A stretch of 64,000 nucleotides of DNA from Marivivens donghaensis (GCF_030410045.1 NZ_JAUFRA010000002.1:62001-126000), one strand, 5' to 3'; positions 54,385 through 63,901 are shown, counted from the stretch's first letter. Numbers and translations are program-made. The notes: generated from the sequence alone by a model not told the origin.

Positions 54385-54861
54385 TTAACCGCTGTGACGT
54401 AGCAAACGTTGCTTTTGACGGTCCCAATCGCGTTTCGCGTCGGTCGCACGTTTGTCGTGCAGCTTTTTACCTTTGGCGATTCCGATCTTCAGTTTCACCA
54501 AGCCACGGTCGTTGAAATACATCACCAGCGGCACAATGGTCATGCCCTCGCGTTTGGTCGCATTCCAAAGGCGCGCGAGTTCGCGGCGCGAACACAGCAG
54601 CTTGCGCCGACGACGTTCTTCGTGGCCCCATGTTTTGGCTTGTTCGTATGGCGCGATATACCCGTTGATCAGCCACAATTCGCCATCCTCAACCGACGCA
54701 TAGCTTTCGGCGATGTTCGATTGACCCACGCGAAGCGATTTTACTTCGGAGCCCATGAGAATGATCCCGACTTCGAGATCTTCTTCGATCGCGTAGTCGT
54801 GGCGGGCACGCCGGTTCTCGGCGATGACCTTGTAGTTCTTATTTTCAGGTTTCTTTGCCAT
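54385..54861 (-). CDS. smpB: SsrA-binding protein SmpB
   Basis: A 158-residue tmRNA partner for trans-translation. Blocks are NRRARHDYAIEEDLEVGIILMGSEVKSLR, GELWLINGYIAPYEQA, and a basic C-terminal tail (KGKKLHDKRATDAKRDWDRQKQR) that enters the mRNA channel. The tmRNA gene is not in this window. With arfB at 2111 the cell has two rescue routes. Confidence 0.97.
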   Translation of the reverse strand: MAKKPENKNYKVIAENRRARHDYAIEEDLEVGIILMGSEVKSLRVGQSNIAESYASVEDGELWLINGYIAPYEQAKTWGHEERRRRKLLCSRRELARLWNATKREGMTIVPLVMYFNDRGLVKLKIGIAKGKKLHDKRATDAKRDWDRQKQRLLRHSG

Positions 54862-54969
54862 AGTGGTCCTCAGATATGCCTTTGGGCCATGTGCTGCAAG
54901 TCGGATAGGGTGCTGGCATCGCTACAAAGGTCGGGTAAACTGACGCCAACCAAAATCAGGCGCTCTTTT

Positions 54970-55416
54970 ATGTTTCTTCAGCTTTCCATCGGCACCGTAT
55001 TGATGCTTGTCTCCATTTTCATGGCAGGCGTGACGTTCCTCGTCTTGGAGGTGTCGATCCAGAGGCTGTCGGGTTGGCTGCGCCGAGAGCCGCATAGCCC
55101 CAAATTGCTGTTCCTTTTGTCAGCGGCATCATGCGCGATTCTGGCCCAAGTCACGTTGAGCGTTTGGCTTTGGGCGGCGGTGATGTGGGCGCTCGACCTG
55201 TTCGAAACGATCGAAATGGCGGTCTATTTCTCGTTGACCTGTTTTACGACGCTTGGTTTCGGGGATGTGTTGCTGCCCCATGATTGGGAACTGTTGGGCG
55301 GATTGGCCGCGACGAACGGTTTGCTCAACATCGGGTTTACGACAGCGGTAATGGTGGAAACCATGCGCTACATTCGTAAAAGTCAGATTGAAGCGATGCG
55401 TCCGCCAATTGGCTGA
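54970..55416 (+). CDS. Two-helix potassium-channel-like protein
   Basis: A 148-residue membrane protein. Helices are near 5-30, 47-75, and 110-130, with a re-entrant pore loop. TTLGFGD (residues 93-99) matches the potassium selectivity filter form T-x-GFGD. There is no voltage-sensor segment and no RCK domain, so it is a minimal pore, as in KcsA. An Ion_trans_2 family assignment is made by motif. The frame is open from 54409 through smpB antisense, but homology starts at ATG 54970. Confidence 0.8.
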   Translation: MFLQLSIGTVLMLVSIFMAGVTFLVLEVSIQRLSGWLRREPHSPKLLFLLSAASCAILAQVTLSVWLWAAVMWALDLFETIEMAVYFSLTCFTTLGFGDVLLPHDWELLGGLAATNGLLNIGFTTAVMVETMRYIRKSQIEAMRPPIG

Positions 55417-55418
55417 CG

Positions 55419-56297
55419 TTATTTTCGACGTGCCCTGAACAGGGTGAAAAGACCGCTTCCGACGACAATGACGCTGCCGACGAGGGTCATCGTGTCAAAA
55501 GATTCGCCGAACATAAACGCGCCCATAGCTGCGCCGAAAATGAGACGGCTGTAGCGCCATGGTGTTACGCTGGCCACGTCGCCTCGACGCATGGCGGTCG
55601 TGAGGGCGTAGTAGGCAAAAACGCCGCCGCTAATCGCGATAGTGAGTAGCAATGCTTGATGCGGGTTCAGTGCAACCAGTCGTGGGTCAGCGGTCCAAAT
55701 CAAAAGGCCCGCTATCGTCAGCATCAGGTAGCCTGAAATGCCGAGCTGAAAGTTGCTGAGCGACGGGGGAGAGGCGCGGGTTGCCAAATCGCGCCCAGCA
55801 AAACCCAGCATACCAAGGACGGCGAGTAGTGTGAGCATGTCAAACTCTGCTCCCCACGGACGGAGGATTAACATAACTCCCACGAAGCCGATGATCACTG
55901 CGATCCAGCGCCGAATGCCAACGGGTTCGCCTAGAAACAGGGCCGCTCCAGCGACGACCACCAATGGCGTGGCTTGGAGAATTGCCGTCGCCGTCAGAAG
56001 CGGCGCAAGCATAAACGCCAAGGTATAAGACAGTCGTCCACTGATTTCGAACACGGCCCGCACGCGCATTGTCGGGCTGACATAGGCACGGGTCCAAAGT
56101 GACTGATTGTTCAGATAGGCAAGCCCCGCGAAAATCAGCATCCCTATGAAGCCCGTCATCGTGACGGCCTGACCTTTGGGGAGTTCAGCGGTGGCGAGTT
56201 TTAGAAATGTGTCTTCGACGGCGAAGAACGCCATCGAAGTGATCATGAAAAGGCTACCGATCAGGGCTTCCCGACCGGCGTTTGCCTTTGCGCTCAA
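55419..56297 (-). CDS. EamA/DMT family transporter
   Basis: A 292-residue, ten-helix permease made of two EamA repeats. The first has MTSMAFFAVEDTFLKLATAELP; the second has LTLLAVLGMLGFAGRDLATR and ends with FGESFDTMTLVGSVIVVGSGLFTLFR. These usually export metabolites or amino acids, and the substrate is unknown. Its start overlaps the dapA stop by 4 bases, so it is coupled to dapA. The tail RARRK is basic. Confidence 0.88.
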   Translation of the reverse strand: MSAKANAGREALIGSLFMITSMAFFAVEDTFLKLATAELPKGQAVTMTGFIGMLIFAGLAYLNNQSLWTRAYVSPTMRVRAVFEISGRLSYTLAFMLAPLLTATAILQATPLVVVAGAALFLGEPVGIRRWIAVIIGFVGVMLILRPWGAEFDMLTLLAVLGMLGFAGRDLATRASPPSLSNFQLGISGYLMLTIAGLLIWTADPRLVALNPHQALLLTIAISGGVFAYYALTTAMRRGDVASVTPWRYSRLIFGAAMGAFMFGESFDTMTLVGSVIVVGSGLFTLFRARRK

Positions 56298-57166
56298 TTC
56301 AGAAGTCCAGCGTGGACCATTGCAGCGCGAATGCGCTCTTTGGTGCTGTCTTCGAGTTCAGTCAATGGAGAGCGCACTTCTGGCGAGCACAGGCCCAAGA
56401 GCGACATACCGTATTTCGCACCTGCAACGCCCGGCTCGATAAAGACGGCTTCATGCAGTGGCATAAGCTTGTCTTGGATCTCAAGCGCGGTTTTGTAATC
56501 GCCAGCGAGCGTCGCGTTCTGGAAATCAGCGCAGAGTTTCGGTGCGATGTTCGCCGTGACCGAGATACAGCCCAGACCACCGTGCGCGTTAAAGCCAAGT
56601 GCAGTCGCGTCTTCGCCCGAAAGCTGGATGAAGTCGTGGCCACAGGTGATACGGCATTTCGGTACGCGGGACAGATCGCCTGTCGCGTCTTTCACAGCGA
56701 TGATTTCAGGCAATTTCGCCAGTTGGCCCATGGTTGCGGGGGTCATATCGACGACCGAACGACCTGGTATGTTGTAAATCACGATCGGCAGGCCGATTTT
56801 GGCGGTTGCTTCAAAGTGAGCAATCAGGCCGCGCTGGGTCGGTTTGTTGTAATACGGTGTTACAACAAGAGCAGCATCAGCGCCCGCGTCTTTGGCGGCT
56901 TGCACCAAACGGACGGATTCGATCGTGTTATTCGAACCAGCACCCGCGACAACAGGAACGCGGCCAGCTGCCTGCTGCACAACAGTTGCAACGACCAGAT
57001 CGTGTTCTTCGTGGCTGAGCGTTGGGCTTTCGCCTGTGGTGCCAACAGGAACGAGGCCGTGGCTACCTTGCTCAATATGCCAATCGACAAGCTTCTTGAG
57101 CGTGTCGAGATCCACTTGGCCGTCTTTGAACGGCGTTACCAATGCTGGCATCGATCCTTTGAGCAT
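56294..57166 (-). CDS. dapA: 4-hydroxy-tetrahydrodipicolinate synthase
   Basis: A 290-residue TIM-barrel aldolase condensing pyruvate with aspartate semialdehyde. Schiff-base Lys159 lies in LPEIIAVKDATGD, Tyr131 in PIVIYNIPGRSVVDM, and the substrate block is LVPVGTTGESPTLSHEEH near residue 40. Normal length. It is followed by a coupled EamA transporter gene. Confidence 0.95.
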   Translation of the reverse strand: MLKGSMPALVTPFKDGQVDLDTLKKLVDWHIEQGSHGLVPVGTTGESPTLSHEEHDLVVATVVQQAAGRVPVVAGAGSNNTIESVRLVQAAKDAGADAALVVTPYYNKPTQRGLIAHFEATAKIGLPIVIYNIPGRSVVDMTPATMGQLAKLPEIIAVKDATGDLSRVPKCRITCGHDFIQLSGEDATALGFNAHGGLGCISVTANIAPKLCADFQNATLAGDYKTALEIQDKLMPLHEAVFIEPGVAGAKYGMSLLGLCSPEVRSPLTELEDSTKERIRAAMVHAGLLN

Positions 57167-57308
57167 GACACGCTTCCTTGTCGTTGAGGGGCTTGAGTCG
57201 CCCCGTGTGAAAACGGGCGGAACCTAGACGCCTTTCGGCCGATTGCCAAGTTTGTGAGTTGTGCTTTGTGATACGACAGCTACCCTGTGCTAAAAAGGGC
57301 AGGAATCT

Positions 57309-59363
57309 ATGAACCAATTGCGTGCCAGTCTGATTGCGATCGGTCTTTCGGTCCTATCGCCAATGAGCAGTTTGGCTGAAGAAACGCTTTTGTCTAATGC
57401 CTTTGCGGCAGGAGAAGATGAAAATTGGGATGCGGCCTACCGTTTGGTGGGCTTGGACCTGCTGGCGCATGACCTGATCACGTGGACGCGTCTACGCGGT
57501 GAGGACGAGCCGTTTGCCGACTACGTTGCCTTTCAAGCTGACCACGACGGCTGGCCAGGAATGGACCGTGTGCGTGCACGTGGCGAAGCAGCCATCGACG
57601 ATGACACGGACCCGAACCTGATTCTGAGTTGGATGGAGGGGCATGACCCCGAAACGGGTATGGGTGGGTATCGGCTCGCGCTTGCACAACGGGCTGTCGG
57701 CCAAACAGAGGCTGCGCGGGAAACCATTCGTCGGATTTGGCTGCGGTATGGGCTGACCGAGGAAGAGAACGATTTGATCTTGGCCGCCTTTGGTCCTGAT
57801 CTCGCGGATATTCATGTCCAGCGCGCCGATGCGATGTTGTGGCGTTGGAAAACGGACGACGCAGAACGTCTATTCTCGTTCCTGCCTTCCGATCAGCGGG
57901 CGTTGATGGAAGCACGGGCTGCGTTAATCCGAAAATCGCCCGACTGGGGGGCAAAGTTACAGGCCGTGCCTGTTGCGCTCTTGAACGATGTTGGTCTGGC
58001 CTACGATCGGTTCAATTTCCTGTCTGACCGTGGCGACCGCACTGATGCGATCACCATCCTGCGTGAACGAAGCTCAGATGTTAGCCTATTGAGCCAACCC
58101 TATCGTTGGTCGAGTTGGCGCCGTTCCCATGCCCGTTGGGAGATGCGCGAAGGGCGATATGACAGTGCGTATCGGCTGGCCGCACAGCATCATCTGACGC
58201 CATCTGACGGGGAATCCTATGCTGATCTAGAGTGGCTCGCTGGCTACGTCGCACTACGGTTTCTGAACCGCCCAGAGGTCGCTCTGCGTCACTTCCTCGC
58301 TCTACAAGCCGCCGTCGAAAGCCCGATTTCGGATGGTCGCGCGGGGTATTGGCTGGGTCGCACCTATGAGACGCTCGGTGATAGTATGAATGCCGAGGCG
58401 GCTTACAGTGAGGCGGCAGAACATCAGACAGCGTTCTATGGTCTGCTGGCTGGCGAGAAGCTCGGCCAATCGCTCGACCCTTCGATTTTGGGCAAAGAAG
58501 ATTTCCCCGACTTCGCTGGCTCGGCTTTGTCTCAGGACGAACTCGTACGCGCTGCCTTTTACCTACTGGATGCGGATGAACGTGGGTCGGCGGTACTGTT
58601 CTTTGCCCAACTTGGACGCAGTCTGGATCGGACGTCATTGGGAACACTGGGTGAAGAGTTGCTTCGCCGCAATGAACCGTTCTTTGCTTTGTTGATCGGC
58701 AAATCTGCAACGGCACGCGGGATCATCCTGCCTGCGTTATTGTTCCCGATGCATGACCTGCGAAATATGGACCTACCAGTCGAGCCTGAACTGGCCTTGT
58801 CCGTTGCGCGACGTGAGAGCGAGTTTAACCCTGTGGTGGGCAGCGCAGTTGGCGCGCTCGGTCTGATGCAGCTTATGCCTGGCACGGCAGAGGACGTGGC
58901 CAATGAGCTGGGCCTGCCCTACAGCCGTGGTCGTTTGACGGCTGACTGGCAGTATAACGCCACACTCGGTTCGCAGTATTTGGCGGGGCTTGAGGAACAA
59001 TTCGGCCCGACCCCAGTGATGATTGCGGCGGGCTATAACGCTGGTCCGCGTCGCCCTCGTGAATGGATGGAAGAGCGAGGTGATCCGCGACTTGGCGAGG
59101 TTGATGTTATCGACTGGATCGAAATGATCCCCTTCCGCGAAACGCGCAACTATGTGCAGCGCGTCACGGAATCCTTACCGATTTATCGTGCGCGTTTGTC
59201 GGGTCAAACGGGGCCGATCCGTTTCACTGAACTGCTGGTCGGCGAAAAGCCATTGCTGCGCCCCGTCGCACGGCCGTGGACGGGGGATGAACCTTCGGCC
59301 CCCATTGAGCAAGCGTCGGACTTGGCACCAATAACGGCTCCGCGTCCTATGACGCGACCTTAG
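57309..59363 (+). CDS. Soluble lytic murein transglycosylase (Slt70-like)
   Basis: A 684-residue exported muramidase. The signal peptide ends near SSLAEE (residue 25). A long helical superhelix domain (about 40-480) threads glycan strands, and the C-terminal SLT domain has ARRESEFNPVVGSAVGALGLMQLMPGTAEDV with catalytic Glu near residue 500. AAGYNAGPRRPREWMEE is the second SLT block. Starts at ATG 57309. Its 3' end overlaps the EamA transporter by 17 bases tail to tail. Confidence 0.92.
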   Translation: MNQLRASLIAIGLSVLSPMSSLAEETLLSNAFAAGEDENWDAAYRLVGLDLLAHDLITWTRLRGEDEPFADYVAFQADHDGWPGMDRVRARGEAAIDDDTDPNLILSWMEGHDPETGMGGYRLALAQRAVGQTEAARETIRRIWLRYGLTEEENDLILAAFGPDLADIHVQRADAMLWRWKTDDAERLFSFLPSDQRALMEARAALIRKSPDWGAKLQAVPVALLNDVGLAYDRFNFLSDRGDRTDAITILRERSSDVSLLSQPYRWSSWRRSHARWEMREGRYDSAYRLAAQHHLTPSDGESYADLEWLAGYVALRFLNRPEVALRHFLALQAAVESPISDGRAGYWLGRTYETLGDSMNAEAAYSEAAEHQTAFYGLLAGEKLGQSLDPSILGKEDFPDFAGSALSQDELVRAAFYLLDADERGSAVLFFAQLGRSLDRTSLGTLGEELLRRNEPFFALLIGKSATARGIILPALLFPMHDLRNMDLPVEPELALSVARRESEFNPVVGSAVGALGLMQLMPGTAEDVANELGLPYSRGRLTADWQYNATLGSQYLAGLEEQFGPTPVMIAAGYNAGPRRPREWMEERGDPRLGEVDVIDWIEMIPFRETRNYVQRVTESLPIYRARLSGQTGPIRFTELLVGEKPLLRPVARPWTGDEPSAPIEQASDLAPITAPRPMTRP

Positions 59364-60234
59364 GTCGACGCGCCTTCATCCGTTCCCGAAGCAAGGTAAA
59401 GACACCTGCGCAAACGACGATCGACGCGCCAATGGTCACATTGGTGCGTAGAAGATCGCCGAAAACAAAGATGCCAATCGCTGAGGCAAAGGGGAGTTGT
59501 AGGTAAGCGAAGGGCTGGATCGCGCTGGCTTCGGCCACTTCGTATGCACGGATCAACAGGTAGTGCCCCAAGAGGCCCACCACGCAGAGCGTTGCCATCC
59601 ACCCACTGTCGGCCACCGTCATCGGTTCCAAATGCCAAATGCCAACGGCTGTCATTGCGATGCACCCCGTGATGCCCATCCAGACGAAAGACGTGATCGA
59701 TGCATCCTTGCGTGACACGTAGCGGGTCATCAGGCCGTACATCGCAAACATGAGCGATGCCGTGACAGCCCAGAACGAGTTGAGCGAAAACACCCCGCCA
59801 GACGGGTTGAGGATGATTAAAACGCCCAGAAATCCGATCCCGATTGCAGACCAACGGCGCCAACCGACCTTCTCGCCCAAAATCGGTCCCGATAGCGCGG
59901 CGATCAAAAGCGGGTAGCTGGCGAAAATGGCGTGACTTTCAACCAGACCAAGCCGAACGAAGGCCACCAGCATGATGCAGATTTCTGCGACAATCAGGAT
60001 GCTGCGAAAGGCTTGGGCAAGGGGTTGTGTCGTGCGCAATGCGCCAAAGAGTGATCCCGTTTGGCGATACCCTATGGTTAATGCGAAGGCGGCAAAGAAC
60101 CAGAACCTGATCATAACGATCATTCGGACATCGTAGCTTTGCGCCAAATGACGCGAGACACCGTCTTGGGCTGCAAAAATCAGCGTTACCAAGACCATGA
60201 GCCAGATGCCCTTTTTGTTGTTTTGTTCGATCAA
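59347..60234 (-). CDS. EamA/DMT family transporter
   Basis: A 295-residue ten-helix permease with two EamA repeats (MVLVTLIFAAQDGVSRHLAQSY at the start; PILGEKVGWRRWSAIGIGFLGVLIILNP in the first half; FGDLLRTNVTIGASIVVCAGVFTLL at the end; each quoted in part). I take TTG 60234, whose TTGA overlaps the mnmD stop, because ATG 60198 would start inside the first helix, but 60198 with AAGGG upstream is possible. Substrate unknown. Confidence 0.83.
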   Translation of the reverse strand: MIEQNNKKGIWLMVLVTLIFAAQDGVSRHLAQSYDVRMIVMIRFWFFAAFALTIGYRQTGSLFGALRTTQPLAQAFRSILIVAEICIMLVAFVRLGLVESHAIFASYPLLIAALSGPILGEKVGWRRWSAIGIGFLGVLIILNPSGGVFSLNSFWAVTASLMFAMYGLMTRYVSRKDASITSFVWMGITGCIAMTAVGIWHLEPMTVADSGWMATLCVVGLLGHYLLIRAYEVAEASAIQPFAYLQLPFASAIGIFVFGDLLRTNVTIGASIVVCAGVFTLLRERMKARRPKVAS

Positions 60235-60899
60235 GGTTTTATCGCCCGTGTCATGTGCCGTTTGCGGCCATATCCGGCGGTTCGGGTCACTACAAAACCT
60301 GCATCCTCTAACGCTCGTCTGACGTGACCTGCTGCGGTGTAGGTTGCCGCAGTGCCGTTTTGTGCAGTGTGACGGCCTACCTCTGCCATGAGGTCTGCGC
60401 CCCACATTTCTGGGTTTTTCGCAGGGCTAAATCCGTCGAGAAACCATGCGTTTGCTATTAGGTCTGATTGGGGTAGGGTCTGGCGGACATCTCCAACGAC
60501 AATATTGAGCGTGACGGGGCCGAATCTGGTGTCCCCTTTGTTCAGCCCATCGATCATTTTCGCGGCCCAAGGGGCGACCTCTGGAAAAGCGGTGAGGGCG
60601 TTTTGCATGTCCATGATTGCCATCGGAAAGGCTTCGAATGTGGTGAAGGTTAGCGTGCCAGGTGAGCGAGCTTCTTCCCATACTTTCCAGACGGTAAGAA
60701 AATTCAGGCCAGTGCCGAAACCCAATTCACCGATCTGAAAATCGCCATCAAAGCGCTGGGGCAGATCATTGCCGTCAATGAAAACGTGGCGCGTTTCGGC
60801 AAGTCCGTTGTCGAGCGAAAAATAGGGATCGTCAAATTTGCGCGAGATCGGGATCGTCCCGTCGCGCCATTCAAGCTCTGCTTGCGGCTGGTTGTTCAT
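60231..60899 (-). CDS. mnmD: tRNA 5-methylaminomethyl-2-thiouridine-34 methyltransferase, stand-alone MnmD
   Basis: A 222-residue SAM enzyme finishing mnm5s2U at the wobble position. The SAM motif is FQIGELGFGTGLNFLTVWK (Gly57-Gly64 region), and AWFLDGFSPAKNPEMW is the catalytic block. It equals the N-terminal half of E. coli MnmC only. The frame opens at 61091, but the domain starts at ATG 60899 with AAGGCAG upstream. A divergent FAD oxidoreductase begins 47 bases away. Confidence 0.92.
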   Translation of the reverse strand: MNNQPQAELEWRDGTIPISRKFDDPYFSLDNGLAETRHVFIDGNDLPQRFDGDFQIGELGFGTGLNFLTVWKVWEEARSPGTLTFTTFEAFPMAIMDMQNALTAFPEVAPWAAKMIDGLNKGDTRFGPVTLNIVVGDVRQTLPQSDLIANAWFLDGFSPAKNPEMWGADLMAEVGRHTAQNGTAATYTAAGHVRRALEDAGFVVTRTAGYGRKRHMTRAIKP

Positions 60900-60946
60900 G
60901 GTGCTCTGCCTTAGGGTTGCGGCGAAGATGAACGTGAGGCGAAAAA

Positions 60947-61987
60947 ATGGCAACGGTTGATGTAACGATCTATGGCGCAGGTGCGTTTGGGCTTGCTGTT
61001 GGTTACGCCTGTGCCTCGCGGGGCGCAAAGGTCCGCGTAATCGATCCGAACGGGGTTGCGTCGGGTTCGTCCGGTGGCCTCGTCGGAGCATTAGCCCCGC
61101 ACGTGCCGGAGAATTGGAACACCAAAAAAGCGTTTCAATTCGATAGTTTGATAATGGCAGAAACGTTCTGGGCCGACGTTGAACGGGTTTCCGGTGAAAG
61201 CTGCGGATATTTGCGGTCGGGGCGAGTTCAACCCTTGGTGGATGATCGGGCTGTTGCTTTGGCGCAAGCCCGAGCCGTTACCGCCGCCGATCTGTGGCAA
61301 GGAAAGGCAGAATGGTCGGTCTTACCTGTGGACCAGTTCGGGGCTTGGGCGCCGAAATCCGAAACGGGACTGGTGGTGTTCGATACATTGACCGCGCGCA
61401 TCCATCCACGGCGAGCGACCCGTGCTTTGGCGGCTGGGATCATTGCGATGGGTGGTGAGGTCGTTTCTGAGGCGAAACCCGAAGGGCAGGTCGTCTATGC
61501 GACGGGCTGGCGTGGTATGGTGGAATTGTCGGAACAGTTGGGTAAATCAGTTGGCGGCGGCGTGAAGGGGCAAGCGGCCTTGCTACGTTATGATGCTGCT
61601 GACCTACCGCAGCTCTTTGCAGATAGTTTGCACATTGTGCCGCATGCTGATGGGACCGTTGCGATTGGTTCGACCAGTGAACGTGAGTTCGAAAGCCCTG
61701 ATGCGGTTGATCACCAGATCGAAGACGTCATCGCGCGAGCGATTGATGCCTTCCCAGTCCTAGAAGGGGCTCAGGTGATCGAACGTTGGGCTGGAGTTCG
61801 CCCTCGGGCAAAGAGCCGTGCGCCGATGATGGGTCTGCATCCCGTTGTCGATGGTGCCTTTGTCGCGAATGGCGGGTTTAAAATCGGCTTTGGGATGGCG
61901 CCGAAAGTCGGCGCGGTGATGGCGGATCTGATTTTGGAGGGTATCGATCATATCCCCGATGGGTTCAGGCCCGAGGATAGCCTTTAG
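60947..61987 (+). CDS. FAD-dependent oxidoreductase (DAO family)
   Basis: A 346-residue FAD enzyme of the DadA/glycine-oxidase/MnmC2 group. The FAD motif is DVTIYGAGAFGLAVGYACASRG (about 5-26), followed by VASGSSGGLVGALAPH, the block also found in MnmC oxidoreductase halves. The C-terminus has GGFKIGFGMAPKVGAVMADLIL. The position next to a stand-alone MnmD suggests it may be the separated MnmC2 partner that removes the carboxymethyl group. A general amino-acid oxidase is the alternative. Confidence 0.85.
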   Translation: MATVDVTIYGAGAFGLAVGYACASRGAKVRVIDPNGVASGSSGGLVGALAPHVPENWNTKKAFQFDSLIMAETFWADVERVSGESCGYLRSGRVQPLVDDRAVALAQARAVTAADLWQGKAEWSVLPVDQFGAWAPKSETGLVVFDTLTARIHPRRATRALAAGIIAMGGEVVSEAKPEGQVVYATGWRGMVELSEQLGKSVGGGVKGQAALLRYDAADLPQLFADSLHIVPHADGTVAIGSTSEREFESPDAVDHQIEDVIARAIDAFPVLEGAQVIERWAGVRPRAKSRAPMMGLHPVVDGAFVANGGFKIGFGMAPKVGAVMADLILEGIDHIPDGFRPEDSL

Positions 61988-62095
61988 CTATTGACGGCGT
62001 GGCGACCGCAGCAACACAGTTTGCCGACCTTGATTGAATTGAGCTGTGCGCCATCTTATCCCCATCGATGAGGCGATCACTATTTAGGACCTGCT

Positions 62096-63241
62096 ATGCG
62101 TTTGAACGACTGCCACAACTTTCATGATTTTCAGACCTTGGCGCGCAGACGTCTTCCGAGCCCGATTTATAACTACATTGCGGGCGGCGCAGATGATGAA
62201 GTGACACTTCGGGCCAATACTACCAGTTTTGAGCGTTGTGATTTGATCCCGAACGTTTTGCGCGGGGTTGAGGATGTGGACCTGTCCACCACGGTTATGG
62301 GGCAAAAGATCGACCTTCCGGTCTACCTTTCGCCGACCGCGCTCCAGCGCTTATTCCACCATCAAGGGGAGCGGGCGACAGCCGCTGCCGCTGAGAAATT
62401 CGGCACTATGTTTGGTGTCTCGTCCCTTGGCACTGTGTCGATGGAAGAACTCGCGAAGAAGCATTCAAACCCGCAGGTGTATCAGTTCTATTTCCACAAA
62501 GATCGCGGCCTGAACCGTGCGATGATGCAAAAGGCGAAAGAGAGCGGGATCAAGGTCATGATGCTGACCGTCGACAGCATCACAGGCGGCAATCGTGAAC
62601 GTGACCTGCGGACCGGATTTTCTATCCCCTTCCGTTTGACGCTGGGCGGAGCGCTTCAGTTCGCAATTAAACCGATGTGGGGCATTAATTATGTCACCCA
62701 CGAAAAATTCAGCCTTCCGCAGCTCGACGCACATATCGATATGAGGGGCGATAGCCTGACCATCGGCCGTTATTTCACCGAGATGCTTGACCCGTCTATG
62801 ACTTGGGATGACGTTGAGAAAATGGTCGCTGAATGGGGTGGTGAGTTCTGCCTCAAGGGCGTCATGAGCGTGGAGGATGCAAAGCGGGCCGCCGATATTG
62901 GCTGTTCGGGGATCGTGTTATCAAACCACGGCGGTCGTCAGTTGGATGGATCGACCACGGCCTTTGATCAGCTGGACGAAATCGTTCAGGCGGTTGGCGA
63001 CCGGATCGATGTGATGATCGACGGCGGTATTCAGCGCGGAACTCATGTTTTGAAAGCGCTCGCGATTGGGGCGAAGGCCGTTGGTTTGGGTCGTTATTAC
63101 CTTTTCCCGCTGGCGGCTGCGGGACAAGCAGGCATCGAACGCGCGGTTGGAAAGCTCAAAGAAGAGCTCGTGCGCGATATGCGGTTGATGGGCTGCACAT
63201 CGGTCGATCAACTCACCCGTGATATGGTGAAGTTCAAGTAA
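62096..63241 (+). CDS. lldD: FMN-dependent alpha-hydroxy-acid dehydrogenase (L-lactate dehydrogenase type)
   Basis: A 381-residue FMN TIM-barrel enzyme oxidising L-2-hydroxy acids, probably lactate, and passing electrons to the respiratory chain. Blocks are PIYNYIAGGADDEVTL (active-site Tyr), MLTVDSITGGNRERDLR, GIVLSNHGGRQLDGS with the catalytic His, and DGGIQRGTHVLKALAIGAKAVGLGR. Single gene, normal length. Substrate within the family is uncertain (lactate, glycolate or mandelate types share this fold). Confidence 0.88.
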   Translation: MRLNDCHNFHDFQTLARRRLPSPIYNYIAGGADDEVTLRANTTSFERCDLIPNVLRGVEDVDLSTTVMGQKIDLPVYLSPTALQRLFHHQGERATAAAAEKFGTMFGVSSLGTVSMEELAKKHSNPQVYQFYFHKDRGLNRAMMQKAKESGIKVMMLTVDSITGGNRERDLRTGFSIPFRLTLGGALQFAIKPMWGINYVTHEKFSLPQLDAHIDMRGDSLTIGRYFTEMLDPSMTWDDVEKMVAEWGGEFCLKGVMSVEDAKRAADIGCSGIVLSNHGGRQLDGSTTAFDQLDEIVQAVGDRIDVMIDGGIQRGTHVLKALAIGAKAVGLGRYYLFPLAAAGQAGIERAVGKLKEELVRDMRLMGCTSVDQLTRDMVKFK

Positions 63242-63252
63242 CTACGCTTAGG

Positions 63253-63283
63253 AAAACGTGCACCGTCTATGAAACGGTGCACG
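63253..63283 (-). terminator. Terminator of cobO
   Basis: CGTGCACCGT (63257-63266) pairs with ACGGTGCACG (63274-63283), ten perfect pairs around CTATGAA. On the minus strand TTTTCC follows. Confidence 0.85.
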
Positions 63284-63292
63284 CTCCATTGA

Positions 63293-63901
63293 TCAATATT
63301 CGACGCCAATCTGTGCTTTGATGCCAGCGCGGAACGGATGTTTGATCAGTTCCATCTCGGTGACCAGATCTGCGATTTCGATAAGGTCTTCATGGGCGTT
63401 GCGACCTGTCAAAACCACATGCGTCATGTGTGGTTTTTCATTGGCCAGAAATTCGACAACGTCCTTGATATCGACGTAATCGTAGCGGATCGCGATGTTG
63501 ATTTCGTCCAAGAGAACCATGCTGTTCGACGGATCGCGGATCAGTTCCTTGGCCTTTTCCCACGCGGCTTGGGCCATTTCAGTGTCGCGGGTTTTGTCTT
63601 GGGTTTCCCAAGTAAAGCCTTCGCCCATCGTGTGGAATTCACAAAGGTCGGTGAAGCGTTCGAGGATCATATCGCGTTCGCCCGTGCTCATCCCGCCTTT
63701 GATGAACTGAACGACGGCCGATTTCATACCATGCGCGATGTGCCGAAAAATCATGCCAAAGGCTGCGGTTGACTTACCTTTGCCCTTGCCCGTGTGGACA
63801 ATGATCAGACCTTTCTGGTCGGTCTTTGTCGCCATGATTTTATCACGGGCGGCTTTCTTCTTGGCCATCTTTTGGGCGTGGCGTTCTGTATCTTCGGTCA
63901 T
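63293..63901 (-). CDS. cobO: Cob(I)yrinic acid a,c-diamide adenosyltransferase (CobO type)
   Basis: A 202-residue corrinoid adenosyltransferase in B12 synthesis or salvage. The P-loop IIVHTGKGKGKSTAAFGMIF has its Gly/Lys/Ser/Thr at residues 38-45, and MVLLDEINIAIRYDYVD is the Walker B region. The charged N-terminal helix (about 1-25) is typical. It lies 18 bases from a partial gene that continues past the window edge on the same strand, so it is probably part of a cobalamin operon. Confidence 0.95.
   Translation of the reverse strand: MTEDTERHAQKMAKKKAARDKIMATKTDQKGLIIVHTGKGKGKSTAAFGMIFRHIAHGMKSAVVQFIKGGMSTGERDMILERFTDLCEFHTMGEGFTWETQDKTRDTEMAQAAWEKAKELIRDPSNSMVLLDEINIAIRYDYVDIKDVVEFLANEKPHMTHVVLTGRNAHEDLIEIADLVTEMELIKHPFRAGIKAQIGVEY

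Noticed and set aside
54409..54969. Long N-terminal extension of the channel protein
   Set aside because: It is antisense to smpB and has no homology; the membrane protein begins at ATG 54970.
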